Source of the DNA: Bdellovibrionales bacterium
GTDB lineage: Bacteria; Bdellovibrionota; UBA2428
DNA: 22,762 nt
Reading direction: 5' to 3'
Assembly: GCA_018266335.1 (NCBI GenBank)
Contig: JAFEAR010000208.1
Coordinates: forward strand, 1-22,762
A model generated the notes under the pieces. That model searched no databases. It had not been told where the DNA came from and was given only the letters and a program-made list of their open reading frames with translations. The position numbers and the translations under genes were made by a program. This document shows positions 14,051 through 21,734 of the stretch, one piece after another. Numbering within the stretch: the stretch's first letter is position 1; every line of letters starts with the position of its first letter.

Positions 14051-14977
14051 ATGAACCTGTCCCACTTCACATTGCGAGACTTAGAGTACATCGTAGCGGT
14101 GGCCGAACATCGCCGATTCGGTGCCGCGGCACAGGCCTGCCACGTGAGCCAACCCGCCCTCAGCGGGCAAATTAAAAAGGCCGAAGACGCGCTTGGATTT
14201 CGCCTCTTCGAGCGCACCAACCAGAGCGTAACGCTCACGAACGAAGGCGGGCGATTCGTGGAACAAGCGCGCATAGTGCTCGAAGAGGCCAGTAAACTTG
14301 TCACCCTGCCGCATTCCGAGCAGGCAACCTTGTCGGGGAACTTACGATTGGGCGCCATTGCATCGCTCGGCCCCTACTTAATACCGCATTTTCTGGCGCC
14401 CCTGCATCGGGAAGCCCCGCAACTTGAGCTCTTGCTCCACGAAGGGCTAACAGAAAATTTACTGCAAGAACTCCGCATCGGCGCCCTAGATTGCCTATTA
14501 CTCGCCACGGGCACTTACGACGCCGAGAGCCTCGAAGTCTTCCCCCTCCTTTGGGAGCCCTTCGTGCTGGCCGTCCCGCAAAAGCACCCCTTGTCCAAGA
14601 AAAAAGATCTGCGCCGGCAGGATCTGGATAGCGCCGAAATGATTCTTCTCGAAGACGGCCATTGTCTGGCCGATCAAGCCCTGGACTTTTGTCCCCGCCG
14701 CCGGCGAGGCAACCCCCGACGCATGCACGCAACAAGCTTAGAAACGCTCAAGCAGTTGGTCGCCATTGGAACGGGCTACACTCTCGTTCCCAAATTAGCC
14801 GCATATCCCGATCCACGATTTAAAAATTTGTTACGCTATCGCGAGTTTAGCGCTGACCGGATTGGACGCGGCATTGACCTAGTCTGCCGTCGCCGAGCCT
14901 CCATCGCTCGCAAGGTGGAACTGCTAGCCGATTTCATTCGCAATCACCGACCCCAGGGCTTGTCTGAACGCACCTAA
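14051..14977 (+). CDS. oxyR: LysR family peroxide regulator OxyR
   Basis: A 308-residue LysR regulator. The N-terminal winged helix-turn-helix (about 1-60) shows L-R-D-L-E-Y-I-V-A-V-A-E, H-V-S-Q-P-A-L-S and L-G-F-R-L-F-E-R. The effector domain has L-E-D-G-H-C-L-A-D-Q-A-L-D-F-C, giving C205 and C214 nine residues apart, exactly as the redox cysteines C199 and C208 of E. coli OxyR. It therefore should sense hydrogen peroxide by disulfide formation and control the divergent ahpC-ahpD. AGGA lies upstream of the ATG. It may continue into the NADAR-like gene 19 bases downstream. Confidence 0.94.
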   Translation: MNLSHFTLRDLEYIVAVAEHRRFGAAAQACHVSQPALSGQIKKAEDALGFRLFERTNQSVTLTNEGGRFVEQARIVLEEASKLVTLPHSEQATLSGNLRLGAIASLGPYLIPHFLAPLHREAPQLELLLHEGLTENLLQELRIGALDCLLLATGTYDAESLEVFPLLWEPFVLAVPQKHPLSKKKDLRRQDLDSAEMILLEDGHCLADQALDFCPRRRRGNPRRMHATSLETLKQLVAIGTGYTLVPKLAAYPDPRFKNLLRYREFSADRIGRGIDLVCRRRASIARKVELLADFIRNHRPQGLSERT

Positions 14978-14996
14978 ACTCCTAGGGTGAGTCTCA

Positions 14997-15641
14997 ATGA
15001 TGACCCAACTTGCTCTTGCCGCTACCCTTGCCGCCAATCCCGTTCCTCATCCTGGATATCCTGCCACCTGGTGGGGTCCCGTACCGGAATCTGAGCGCGC
15101 CTCGTGGGAAGTTTTGCCCCAGGACGCAGCCCCCGGCGAAGTCATCATTTCCAAGCGCACCGAACTCGGAGCCTTTAGCAATTTAGCCGCAGTTGGATTC
15201 GTTCTCGACGACACGCACTACAACTCGCTCGAAGGATTGTGGCAGATGCTCAAGTACCCCGAAACGAACGACGCGCAAGATCCACGCCTCGCTTCGCACG
15301 AATGGAAACACTCCCGAGTCGAAGTTTCACAAATGTCGATGTGGGAGGCCAAGGATGCAGGTACGGCTGCCAACGCGATTCTAAAGAAATTGGGTATCAC
15401 GTGGGTCAGTTACTTAGGCGAGCGTTTTAATCCGCGCGATGGTACCAATGGCTCGAACACGCACTACGATCTTATTCTTCGTGCGACCCGTGCCAAAATT
15501 CAGCAAAATCCCGAACTCGTCAATTTGCTGACACGCACGCGCGGACTCAAATTGCGCATGGACCACACCATCGAGGCCACCGAGCCTCCTGCGTACCAAA
15601 CGCCCGCCATTCTGATGAAAATTCGCGACGAGCTCCCGTAA
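14997..15641 (+). CDS. Diverged NADAR/YbiA-like protein
   Basis: A 214-residue protein. The region 56-86 (E-L-G-A-F-S-N-L, then Y-N-S-L-E, W-Q and K) and 160-213 (R-A-x-R-A-K, E-L-x-x-L-L, L-M-x-I-R-D-E-L) align by eye with E. coli YbiA of the NADAR (DUF1768) family. Family members cleave N-glycosidic bonds of riboflavin intermediates, and some remove ADP-ribose from DNA guanine. Here the E79/Q83/K86 pattern is kept, but the W-G and G-K-N-x-L-G stretch near the YbiA C-terminus is missing, while an extra segment (about 88-116) is present. The N-terminus (M-M-T-Q-L-A-L-A-A-T-L-A-A) could be a weak signal peptide, though it lacks positive charge. AGGGTGAG precedes the ATG. Activity is uncertain. 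Confidence 0.65.
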   Translation: MMTQLALAATLAANPVPHPGYPATWWGPVPESERASWEVLPQDAAPGEVIISKRTELGAFSNLAAVGFVLDDTHYNSLEGLWQMLKYPETNDAQDPRLASHEWKHSRVEVSQMSMWEAKDAGTAANAILKKLGITWVSYLGERFNPRDGTNGSNTHYDLILRATRAKIQQNPELVNLLTRTRGLKLRMDHTIEATEPPAYQTPAILMKIRDELP

Positions 15642-15697
15642 AGCTTCTTCACCTGACAGTTGGAATTTTCCGCGGAAGTGCTCTAAAGTCCTAGCTT

Positions 15698-16960
15698 ATG
15701 CGGAGGGGAATCAGACTCACGTCTGTCGCTATTGTCATTTGCCTTTTGGCATCCGGTGGCTATGCGCTACGGCTTTTTTTAATGCCAGAAGCCACTCCTC
15801 TAAGCGAAAAAATCATCGCCCTCGTTAAGCGCCCTCCGCCCAGCAAAGCCGAAATTGCCTCGGGCCTCCATCACCTTAGCGAAGACGCGCAGTTCCCATC
15901 CGACATCGAAATTACGCGCGGCAACGAAAAACAAAATTTCAAAGCCAAGTACACCCTCGATCCCGAAGCTCAGGCCCACATGGAACGTCTTATTAAAAAC
16001 TACGGTCCTGACTACGGTGCCTTCGTGGCCATGGACGCCTCCACGGGTCGAATTCTCTCCCTCGTTAGCTTTACCAACAAACCCTCGAATCTGGGAAACC
16101 TTGCCCTCAAGGCCGTCTTTCCCGCTGCATCGGTGTTTAAAGTAGTTACGGCCACGGCCGCACTCGATCAAAATCGCATCACCCCCGACACCGTCATCGC
16201 CTTTAACGGCGCCAATCACACACTCTACCGCCGCAACGTTACCGAAACGACCGTTAATCGCTGGACTCGCTACATGACCGTGCGCGAAGCCTTTGCTAAA
16301 TCGGTAAACACAGTTTTTGGAAAACTTGGTATTTTCTTTTTGGAACCCTCCCAACTCGAGGGGTACGCTCGCCGCTTTAAATTCAACGAAAATATTCCAG
16401 CCGACCTACCTGTAGAGAATGGCAGCCTTAACCTGGAAGCGCACGACCCATGGAGCATTGCCGAAATCGCCTCCGGCTACAACCGCGTGTCTCTTATGAG
16501 CCCTCTGCAGGGCGCCCTGATGGCCGCATCGGTGGCCAACGATGGCGTCATGATGGAGCCCTATGCCGTTGAAGAGCTTCTAACGCTCGAGGGTGAGCGC
16601 GTTTATAAATCTCTGCCCAAAATTACTTCGGTTACGATGTCGAAGAAGTCCGCCGCTGGCATTCGATCCCTGATGCGCGAGACCGTAGCCAATGGCACGG
16701 GTCGCAAATCATTTCGTGATTTATTTCGCCGCCGGCAATACGCAGGCATCGAAGTGGGAGGAAAATCAGGCTCGTTGACCGGCGTAAATCCGCGCGGCAA
16801 ATGCGATTGGTTTGTAGGCTACGCAATGTACGGCGACATGCGCATTGCAATGGCCGCCCTCACGATCAACGAGCGAAATTGGAAAGTAAAATCGTCGTTC
16901 CTCGCCCGTAGTTTTGTAGAACATTTTTTCTACCCAACCTGGAGTGCCTCTTCCCGCTAA
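15698..16960 (+). CDS. Short penicillin-binding transpeptidase
   Basis: A 420-residue protein with an N-terminal membrane segment (about 8-28) and a periplasmic transpeptidase domain (about 85-410). Active-site motifs: S145-V-F-K148, S202-V-N204 and K356-S-G358 (KSG in place of KTG). It would cross-link peptidoglycan stems through S145. It lacks the long N-terminal pedestal of class B PBPs such as FtsI or PBP2, with only about 60 residues between membrane and domain, so it resembles reduced, PbpA-like forms. There is no clear Shine-Dalgarno; the upstream 56 bases contain TTGGAA and TAAAGT as poor promoter candidates. Neighbour of a serine hydrolase gene acting in the same compartment. Confidence 0.85.
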   Translation: MRRGIRLTSVAIVICLLASGGYALRLFLMPEATPLSEKIIALVKRPPPSKAEIASGLHHLSEDAQFPSDIEITRGNEKQNFKAKYTLDPEAQAHMERLIKNYGPDYGAFVAMDASTGRILSLVSFTNKPSNLGNLALKAVFPAASVFKVVTATAALDQNRITPDTVIAFNGANHTLYRRNVTETTVNRWTRYMTVREAFAKSVNTVFGKLGIFFLEPSQLEGYARRFKFNENIPADLPVENGSLNLEAHDPWSIAEIASGYNRVSLMSPLQGALMAASVANDGVMMEPYAVEELLTLEGERVYKSLPKITSVTMSKKSAAGIRSLMRETVANGTGRKSFRDLFRRRQYAGIEVGGKSGSLTGVNPRGKCDWFVGYAMYGDMRIAMAALTINERNWKVKSSFLARSFVEHFFYPTWSASSR

Positions 16961-16981
16961 CCCGGCGCACCGTGGGTTTTT
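16959..16981 (+). terminator. Possible terminator after the transpeptidase gene
   Basis: AACCC (16959-16963) and GGGTT (16974-16978) form a 5-base stem starting at the stop codon, followed by five T (16977-16981, sharing the last stem bases). The stem is short, so this is a tentative intrinsic terminator. Confidence 0.4.
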
Positions 16982-17007
16982 AGTCCATTTAGCTTTACAC
17001 TGAATCC

Positions 17008-17955
17008 ATGAAGCTTACGCGCTTAGTTCTCCTTGCAAGTTGTATCGGTCTCTCGTCGTCCGCTAGCCGGGCCTGCGATACCGGCGGCGAATTTCGCCGC
17101 GCCATCGAAGCCGTGCTTGGCGCTCACGGGAGTCAACAAGGAAGCTTTCAGCTCACCATCTTACGTGCTGGCAACGGACAGGTGCTGTGCGACGAAAAGC
17201 TAAACGCCGACAAATCGGTGTATCCGGCTTCGACCATCAAAACCCTGGTGGCTATTAGTATTTTTCGCAAGATTGATCGCCGCGAACTCACGCTCGATCA
17301 GCGCGTGCAAATGAATCAACCTAACGCCGCAGCAGAATGCTCCGACTGGGGATGCAATCGCTACGGCCCCGGAAAATTTCTTACCATTGGCGAAATGCTC
17401 ACTGACATGCTTACAGTGTCGAATAATTTAGCCACCAATCAACTCATCGATGTCGCCACGAAAGATTTCATTAATCGCACGGCCGATGACCTTTCTGCAC
17501 CCTCCCTACGCGTCCACCACAAAGTGTATTCGCACCAGGATCCCGAGCCCAATATCAGCCTAAGAAACCTAGCCACCGCTGCAGGCCATGCGCAGGTCTA
17601 TAAGTTACTAGCCGTAGGCGCACCCGCCGTGTTTAGCGAAAGCAGCCGCATGCAAATTTTAAAAATTCTCGAAGGTCAGCGGGACAACGATCGTTTGAAT
17701 GGTCAGTTTCCCAAGGGGGTCATGTTTTACCACAAGCCCGGCAACACTAGTAAAGTGACAGGCGACGCCGGTTTCTACCAGTTAGATGCCCACACCATTG
17801 TGGTGATCGCAGCCCTTCAAGATTTCGCAAACATTACTACCCCGGACGGAAAGAACACTTCCGGATACACCACACTCCAGCGTATTGGGCGACGGACCTA
17901 CGACTTGGTTCCTGGGGTTACTCGCGGAAGTTTCCGAAGTTCATCGGCACCTTAA
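17008..17955 (+). CDS. Exported class A beta-lactamase-like serine hydrolase
   Basis: A 315-residue protein with a signal peptide (about 1-22, S-A-S-R-A before C-D). Motifs of the beta-lactamase2/class A fold are S75-T-I-K78, S138-N-N140 (where class A has SDN) and K243-P-G245 (where KTG is usual). The omega-loop E-x-x-L-N of true class A enzymes is not visible after residue 150, so deacylation of beta-lactams is doubtful. It may instead be a D,D-peptidase-like murein enzyme. Six cysteines, including C61, C111 and C116, could form disulfides in the periplasm. No ribosome site; TACACT lies 7 bases before the ATG. The last 38 bases overlap the convergent yajQ gene. Confidence 0.8.
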   Translation: MKLTRLVLLASCIGLSSSASRACDTGGEFRRAIEAVLGAHGSQQGSFQLTILRAGNGQVLCDEKLNADKSVYPASTIKTLVAISIFRKIDRRELTLDQRVQMNQPNAAAECSDWGCNRYGPGKFLTIGEMLTDMLTVSNNLATNQLIDVATKDFINRTADDLSAPSLRVHHKVYSHQDPEPNISLRNLATAAGHAQVYKLLAVGAPAVFSESSRMQILKILEGQRDNDRLNGQFPKGVMFYHKPGNTSKVTGDAGFYQLDAHTIVVIAALQDFANITTPDGKNTSGYTTLQRIGRRTYDLVPGVTRGSFRSSSAP

Positions 17956-18415
17956 GCGAATCCTGTCGCTCGCGAAGGTACGCAATGGCCGACTGCAAGT
18001 CGTCACGGTTTTTACCGGTGACCCGCAACTTTTCGTCCTGAATTTGCGCCGTCACTTTGAGTTTGCTTTCTTTGAGCGCCGCGATAATTTCTTTTCCCTT
18101 TTCCTTGGAGACACCCGCCTGCACCAAAATCTTTTGCCGAACACTGCTGCCAAAAGCGGCTTCGGGCGGCTTGAATTCTAAGGCCAGGAGCGAAATGCCA
18201 CGCTTCACGAGCCGAGTTTCGAGCACCACTCGCAGCGCTTCCAACTTGGCCGTCTCACTGCACCAGAGCGTTATAGTTTTTTCTTTTTGCTCAACTTTGA
18301 TTTCAATCTTTACGCCTTTGAAATCGTAGCGTTGGGACAATTCTTTTTGTGCCTGGTTCACGGCGTCATCCAGATTTTGCCATTCAATGTCAGAAGAAAT
18401 ATCGAAAGAAGGCAT
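17918..18415 (-). CDS. yajQ: YajQ family nucleotide-binding protein
   Basis: A 165-residue protein matching YajQ (DUF520) throughout: start M-P-S-F-D-I-S-S (1-8), D-F-K-G (31-34), the middle Q-K-I-L-V-Q-A-G-V-S-K-E-K-G-K (94-108) and the end R-x-x-D-D-L-Q-x-A-I (136-145) to P-M-N-F-G-N-F-R (156-163). The protein is cytoplasmic; in Xanthomonas and Pseudomonas members bind cyclic di-GMP and act with transcription factors. AAGGAG lies 11 bases before the ATG. It is last in the coaE-oxidase-yajQ block, 29 bases after the oxidase stop. Confidence 0.93.
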   Translation of the reverse strand: MPSFDISSDIEWQNLDDAVNQAQKELSQRYDFKGVKIEIKVEQKEKTITLWCSETAKLEALRVVLETRLVKRGISLLALEFKPPEAAFGSSVRQKILVQAGVSKEKGKEIIAALKESKLKVTAQIQDEKLRVTGKNRDDLQSAIAYLRERQDSLKVPMNFGNFRE

Positions 18416-18444
18416 CGTGCGAAAACTCCTTTTTGCTTGAGCTT

Positions 18445-19848
18445 TTAAACATCAAAAATTTTGCCAGGATTCAAGAGTCCCTTAGGATCGAAAACTTTTT
18501 TCACGCCCCGAAGGAGGGCAATCTCCGACTCCGTGCGCGAGTAAGATAGAAACCGCTTCTTCAAAAGCCCGATACCATGTTCAGCGGCAATACTCCCACC
18601 GTGCCGACGGACCAGCGCAAAGAGCGGATCGTTCGCCGCTTCATTGATCCGCAAAAAATCCGCATCCGCCATTTCCGCCGGCTTAAGTACATTGACATGA
18701 ATGTTACCATCGCCAATGTGGCCGAAGAAGAAAAGCTCGCAGCTACCGTACCAACGAGGGGCCTCCGCCAACAGCGCCCGCATAAAACTATCTAGGGCTG
18801 CTACCGGCAAAGCCAAATCATTTTTGTAAACGAGCCCCCTCGCGGCCAAGCTCTCGGTAATGTTCTCACGAACCTCCCACAGTTTACGAGCATCAGAAGC
18901 ACTTTGGCTTAACGTGCCATCTACCACCCATTTGCGATCGTAAAGCTCCTGCAGCCAAGCATCGAGCCCCGTCGAGTGCGATCCCTGTTCGATGTCGATG
19001 AGCACATAAAAAGGCGCTCGCTGCGCCAAGGGCGCGTTGATTTTACGATGCCGCAGCACTGATTCGTAGCAGGCATCGGTCAAACACTCGAAGGCAAGCA
19101 ACGGAAATTTATGTTGCCGCGCCGAGCGGAGCAGATCCAAAACTTTCTCCATATCCGCCACCGCGAGCAAAAGCACATCGCGCTCTGCCGGCAAAGGTGC
19201 CAACTTAAGCGTGGCCGCAGTGATCATTCCAAGTGTGCCTTCGCTTCCAACAAGAAGGTGCCGAAAATCATAGCCCGTATTGTTCTTCTCTAGCTCGCCA
19301 TTAAATTCGAGGAGCTCGCCCGACATCAGCGCCACCTGCACTGACTGCACCCAGTGACGCGCATGTCCGTAGCGAATCACGCGTACGCCCCCCGCATTGG
19401 TCGCTAAATTTCCGCCCACCGTGCAAGACCCTTTAGACCCGAGTTCTACCGGCCAAAAAAGTTGATGGTGCGCGCAGTGCTCTTGCACGGTCTGATTCAC
19501 CACTCCCGCCCCCACCCGCACCGTTTGAGCCGTAAGGTTTACCGTATTGATTTGGGTCAGGCGCGCAACACTCACCACCAACTCGCCGTTCGGTGCCACG
19601 GCGCCCCCCGCTAAACCCGTGCGCCCCCCTGAGGGCACCACGCGAACGTTGTTCTCATTGCAAAATTTAAGGAGCGCCGCTAGCTGCTCCGCGGTTCGCG
19701 GGAACGCGGCCGCCAAGGGTCGGGGCGCAACAAAGCGAGTCCAATCGCGACCGTAAGCTTCAAGTTCACCAGGATCCGTAACAAGAATATCTGCCCACTG
19801 CTTTTCCAAACGTGCGCGCAATTCTCGCTCCGAAACCGAGAAGGTCAT
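18445..19848 (-). CDS. FAD-linked D-2-hydroxyacid oxidase/dehydrogenase, GlcD type
   Basis: A 467-residue flavoenzyme with the two-part PCMH FAD-binding domain: P-S-G-G-R-T-G-L-A-G-G (72-82), G-S-K-G-S-C-T-V-G-G-N (137-147), and N-T-G-Y-D (190-194) before V-G-S-E-G-T-L-G (200-207). The C-terminal part has G-H-I-G-D-G-N-I-H and A-E-H-G-I-G, metal and substrate residues of D-lactate, glycolate and D-2-hydroxyglutarate dehydrogenases. It oxidises a D-2-hydroxyacid and passes electrons on; the exact acid cannot be told. The ATG at 19848 overlaps the coaE stop (TGATG) and has AAGGG nearby; the TTG one codon upstream is less likely. Translational coupling with coaE is probable. Confidence 0.88.
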   Translation of the reverse strand: MTFSVSERELRARLEKQWADILVTDPGELEAYGRDWTRFVAPRPLAAAFPRTAEQLAALLKFCNENNVRVVPSGGRTGLAGGAVAPNGELVVSVARLTQINTVNLTAQTVRVGAGVVNQTVQEHCAHHQLFWPVELGSKGSCTVGGNLATNAGGVRVIRYGHARHWVQSVQVALMSGELLEFNGELEKNNTGYDFRHLLVGSEGTLGMITAATLKLAPLPAERDVLLLAVADMEKVLDLLRSARQHKFPLLAFECLTDACYESVLRHRKINAPLAQRAPFYVLIDIEQGSHSTGLDAWLQELYDRKWVVDGTLSQSASDARKLWEVRENITESLAARGLVYKNDLALPVAALDSFMRALLAEAPRWYGSCELFFFGHIGDGNIHVNVLKPAEMADADFLRINEAANDPLFALVRRHGGSIAAEHGIGLLKKRFLSYSRTESEIALLRGVKKVFDPKGLLNPGKIFDV

Positions 19849-20456
19849 CAACCCTTGTGCTCCGCTACAAAGCGATCCATTTGCTCCGTGAATGCCTTTT
19901 GCGTACCGTCATTCTTCCACTGAGTTTTAGCCAAGCGTCGCATGAGTTCTTCGCCGCGATCCTGCAGTTGAAACATGAGTTCCACTTCCTGCTTCCCCAT
20001 GGAATCACGCTTGGCTACGCGGTTAATACGCTTTTCAAGCGGGGCCGTAACCTGGATGATGCCCTTAAGAATGTTGTGGTAGCCCGCCTCGACGAGTCGC
20101 GAACCTTCAACAAAAGCTAATTTAGCTCCCTGGTTCGCCCATTCCTTTGCTTTGGCTTCGACGTACTTCTGCACGATGGGATCAATCGCGGCCTCGAGGC
20201 GAGTTTTTTCCGAAGGATTCGTCATAATGCGCTTCCGAAGCGCACTGCGATCAAGTGTTCCAGTACGATCTAAAACAGAATCTCCGAAGATGCGGTAGAT
20301 CTGCGCGAAACCTTCCTTGCCCATTTCCGTGTTTCGATCGACTGCAAGCCGAGTGAGCGAGTCCACATCGACCGTCGGGCACCCCTTCTCGCCCAGATGC
20401 CGCGCAGCAGTGGTTTTTCCGGTTCCAGCGAGTCCTGTAATTCCCCAAATTTCCAT
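19848..20456 (-). CDS. coaE: Dephospho-CoA kinase
   Basis: A 202-residue P-loop kinase with G-L-A-G-T-G-K-T (8-15) in the Walker A position, V-D-V-D-S-L-T-R (29-36) corresponding to the CoaE D-A-D-x-x-x-R element, and L-D-R-S-A-L-R-K-R-I (68-77) followed by the helix L-E-A-A-I-D-P-I (87-94). It phosphorylates dephospho-CoA, the last step of coenzyme A synthesis, in the cytoplasm. The Walker A has L-A-G-T where most have G-I-G-S, and a few family residues vary, so it is somewhat diverged but seems intact. The ATG at 20456 has only a weak ribosome site. First gene of the block; the 192 bases upstream hold no recognisable gene. Confidence 0.88.
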   Translation of the reverse strand: MEIWGITGLAGTGKTTAARHLGEKGCPTVDVDSLTRLAVDRNTEMGKEGFAQIYRIFGDSVLDRTGTLDRSALRKRIMTNPSEKTRLEAAIDPIVQKYVEAKAKEWANQGAKLAFVEGSRLVEAGYHNILKGIIQVTAPLEKRINRVAKRDSMGKQEVELMFQLQDRGEELMRRLAKTQWKNDGTQKAFTEQMDRFVAEHKG

Positions 20457-20648
20457 GCTTCAGAAACTACCAGCCCCCCTGCTTTTGTGCCATCCCCACG
20501 GACAACTCTAAAGGATAGCCTGATTCAAGCTGAGATCAGATTTCCTTACAAATCATGCTCGCCCCTGTCTAAAATTTAGCCACTCCCCCAGAGCCAGCTC
20601 CCTGCGTAACCCATCCCGCCCCGGCACGAAGTCTGCTTTCTTTAGAAT
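20457..20648. promoter_or_regulatory. Divergent intergenic region, promoters not resolved
   Basis: These 192 bases separate coaE from the M48 lipoprotein gene and must hold both promoters. I see a small imperfect dyad CTGAT...ATCAG (20520-20539) and TAGAAT (20643-20648) abutting the lipoprotein ATG. There is no small gene with a ribosome site and no RNA gene that I can recognise. Confidence 0.4.
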
Positions 20649-21722
20649 ATGGTGTCGAAGCTCGTCCTCTCACCCAGCTGGTCTTCGCTTGTCCTGATCA
20701 GCTTGCTTGGTTCGTTCAGTGGATGCGGCCGTGCACACTCCGAAACGACCGCGCCGTTCAATAGCGCTTCTCCGCCCGCAAACAATCAGACCGACGACTC
20801 CATCGAGCCCGCTGTCGCCCCCGCCGTCCAACTAGATGCCCAACTCAAATGCTTCGCCCCCGTAGGGAACAGCGTGAGCGATAAATTTAAGGCTTTCTCC
20901 GGATACGAGGGTGGCAAAGCCTTTTTGGGTCAGTATCTTGCTCTGCAACAAGCTTACGGCTTGAATACTCCCAGCAATATTTTGCCAAGCACGGACGCGA
21001 GCTACGCGCGACTACAGACAATTGTTAATAAGGTTTTTCGCGTATTTCAGTGCCGCTATCCCGCACTGGCCAACGGACTTACGACTCCCCCCACAGTCCT
21101 CGTCGTTGAATCGAACGAGATCAACGCCTTTGCCCTGGGCGACGTTCGCTCCGACCACCGCATTCCTTATCTCTTTGTGGTCTACACGGGCCTCGCCAGC
21201 AATACGAATTCCGATGACGAATACCTGGCCGTCGTCGCCCACGAACTTACTCACCTACTGATGGGCCACTCTCGCCCCGGCATGAAAGACAAGATTGCTC
21301 GCTTCTACATGGCGACAACCGAAGCCGAACCGCTAGGATTTTTGCAGCGCAACGATCCCGACTTAAAAACATTCATGCAAAATTGGATAACTCGCGCGAA
21401 ACAGCCGCTCGGAGCCTCGATAACCGAAATCGCTGCCAAATACGAACCTACTCTGGTGCGCTATTATTCCTTTGAAGAGCAAGCCGACGATTTCGCGATT
21501 CTCACCCTACGCGATCTAGGACTCAATACGGATGCCCTGGGAGACATGTTTCTTCACGTACAAATGAACGACACCGAGAAGTCCCACTGTCTAAACTTCA
21601 TTCAAGGCAAGACGGTGCCCCCCTACGGCTCGCTCATCGATCCGCATCACGGCGACTGCTACCGCGTTTTTCATTCACGCGCCTATGCTCAACACTTAAA
21701 ACAAAAAACTCTCAGAGAATGA
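20649..21722 (+). CDS. M48-type zinc metalloprotease lipoprotein
   Basis: A 357-residue protein with a lipoprotein signal (hydrophobic 12-22, then F-S-G-C, lipid-bearing cysteine 26), a Pro/Ala/Thr-rich linker (about 30-62) and a protease domain. The zinc motif is H198-E-L-T-H202, followed by M-G-H, and the third ligand lies in E-E-Q-A-D-D (276-281), the M48 pattern. The domain faces the periplasm. M48 lipoproteins of the BepA/LoiP kind degrade misassembled outer-membrane proteins, a plausible role. C68, C135, C314 and C337 could form disulfides. TAGAAT abuts the ATG, and no Shine-Dalgarno is seen. The next gene starts 12 bases after its stop. Confidence 0.88.
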   Translation: MVSKLVLSPSWSSLVLISLLGSFSGCGRAHSETTAPFNSASPPANNQTDDSIEPAVAPAVQLDAQLKCFAPVGNSVSDKFKAFSGYEGGKAFLGQYLALQQAYGLNTPSNILPSTDASYARLQTIVNKVFRVFQCRYPALANGLTTPPTVLVVESNEINAFALGDVRSDHRIPYLFVVYTGLASNTNSDDEYLAVVAHELTHLLMGHSRPGMKDKIARFYMATTEAEPLGFLQRNDPDLKTFMQNWITRAKQPLGASITEIAAKYEPTLVRYYSFEEQADDFAILTLRDLGLNTDALGDMFLHVQMNDTEKSHCLNFIQGKTVPPYGSLIDPHHGDCYRVFHSRAYAQHLKQKTLRE

Positions 21723-21734
21723 TAGGGTATTTAT

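Noticed and set aside
14301..14735. Minus-strand 144-codon frame antisense to oxyR
   Set aside because: Gly/Arg-rich shadow of a GC-rich coding sequence, without a ribosome site.
17008..17955. Functional class A beta-lactamase resistance gene
   Set aside because: The omega-loop Glu motif is not visible, and the second and third motifs differ from the class A consensus; a fold-level call is all the sequence supports.
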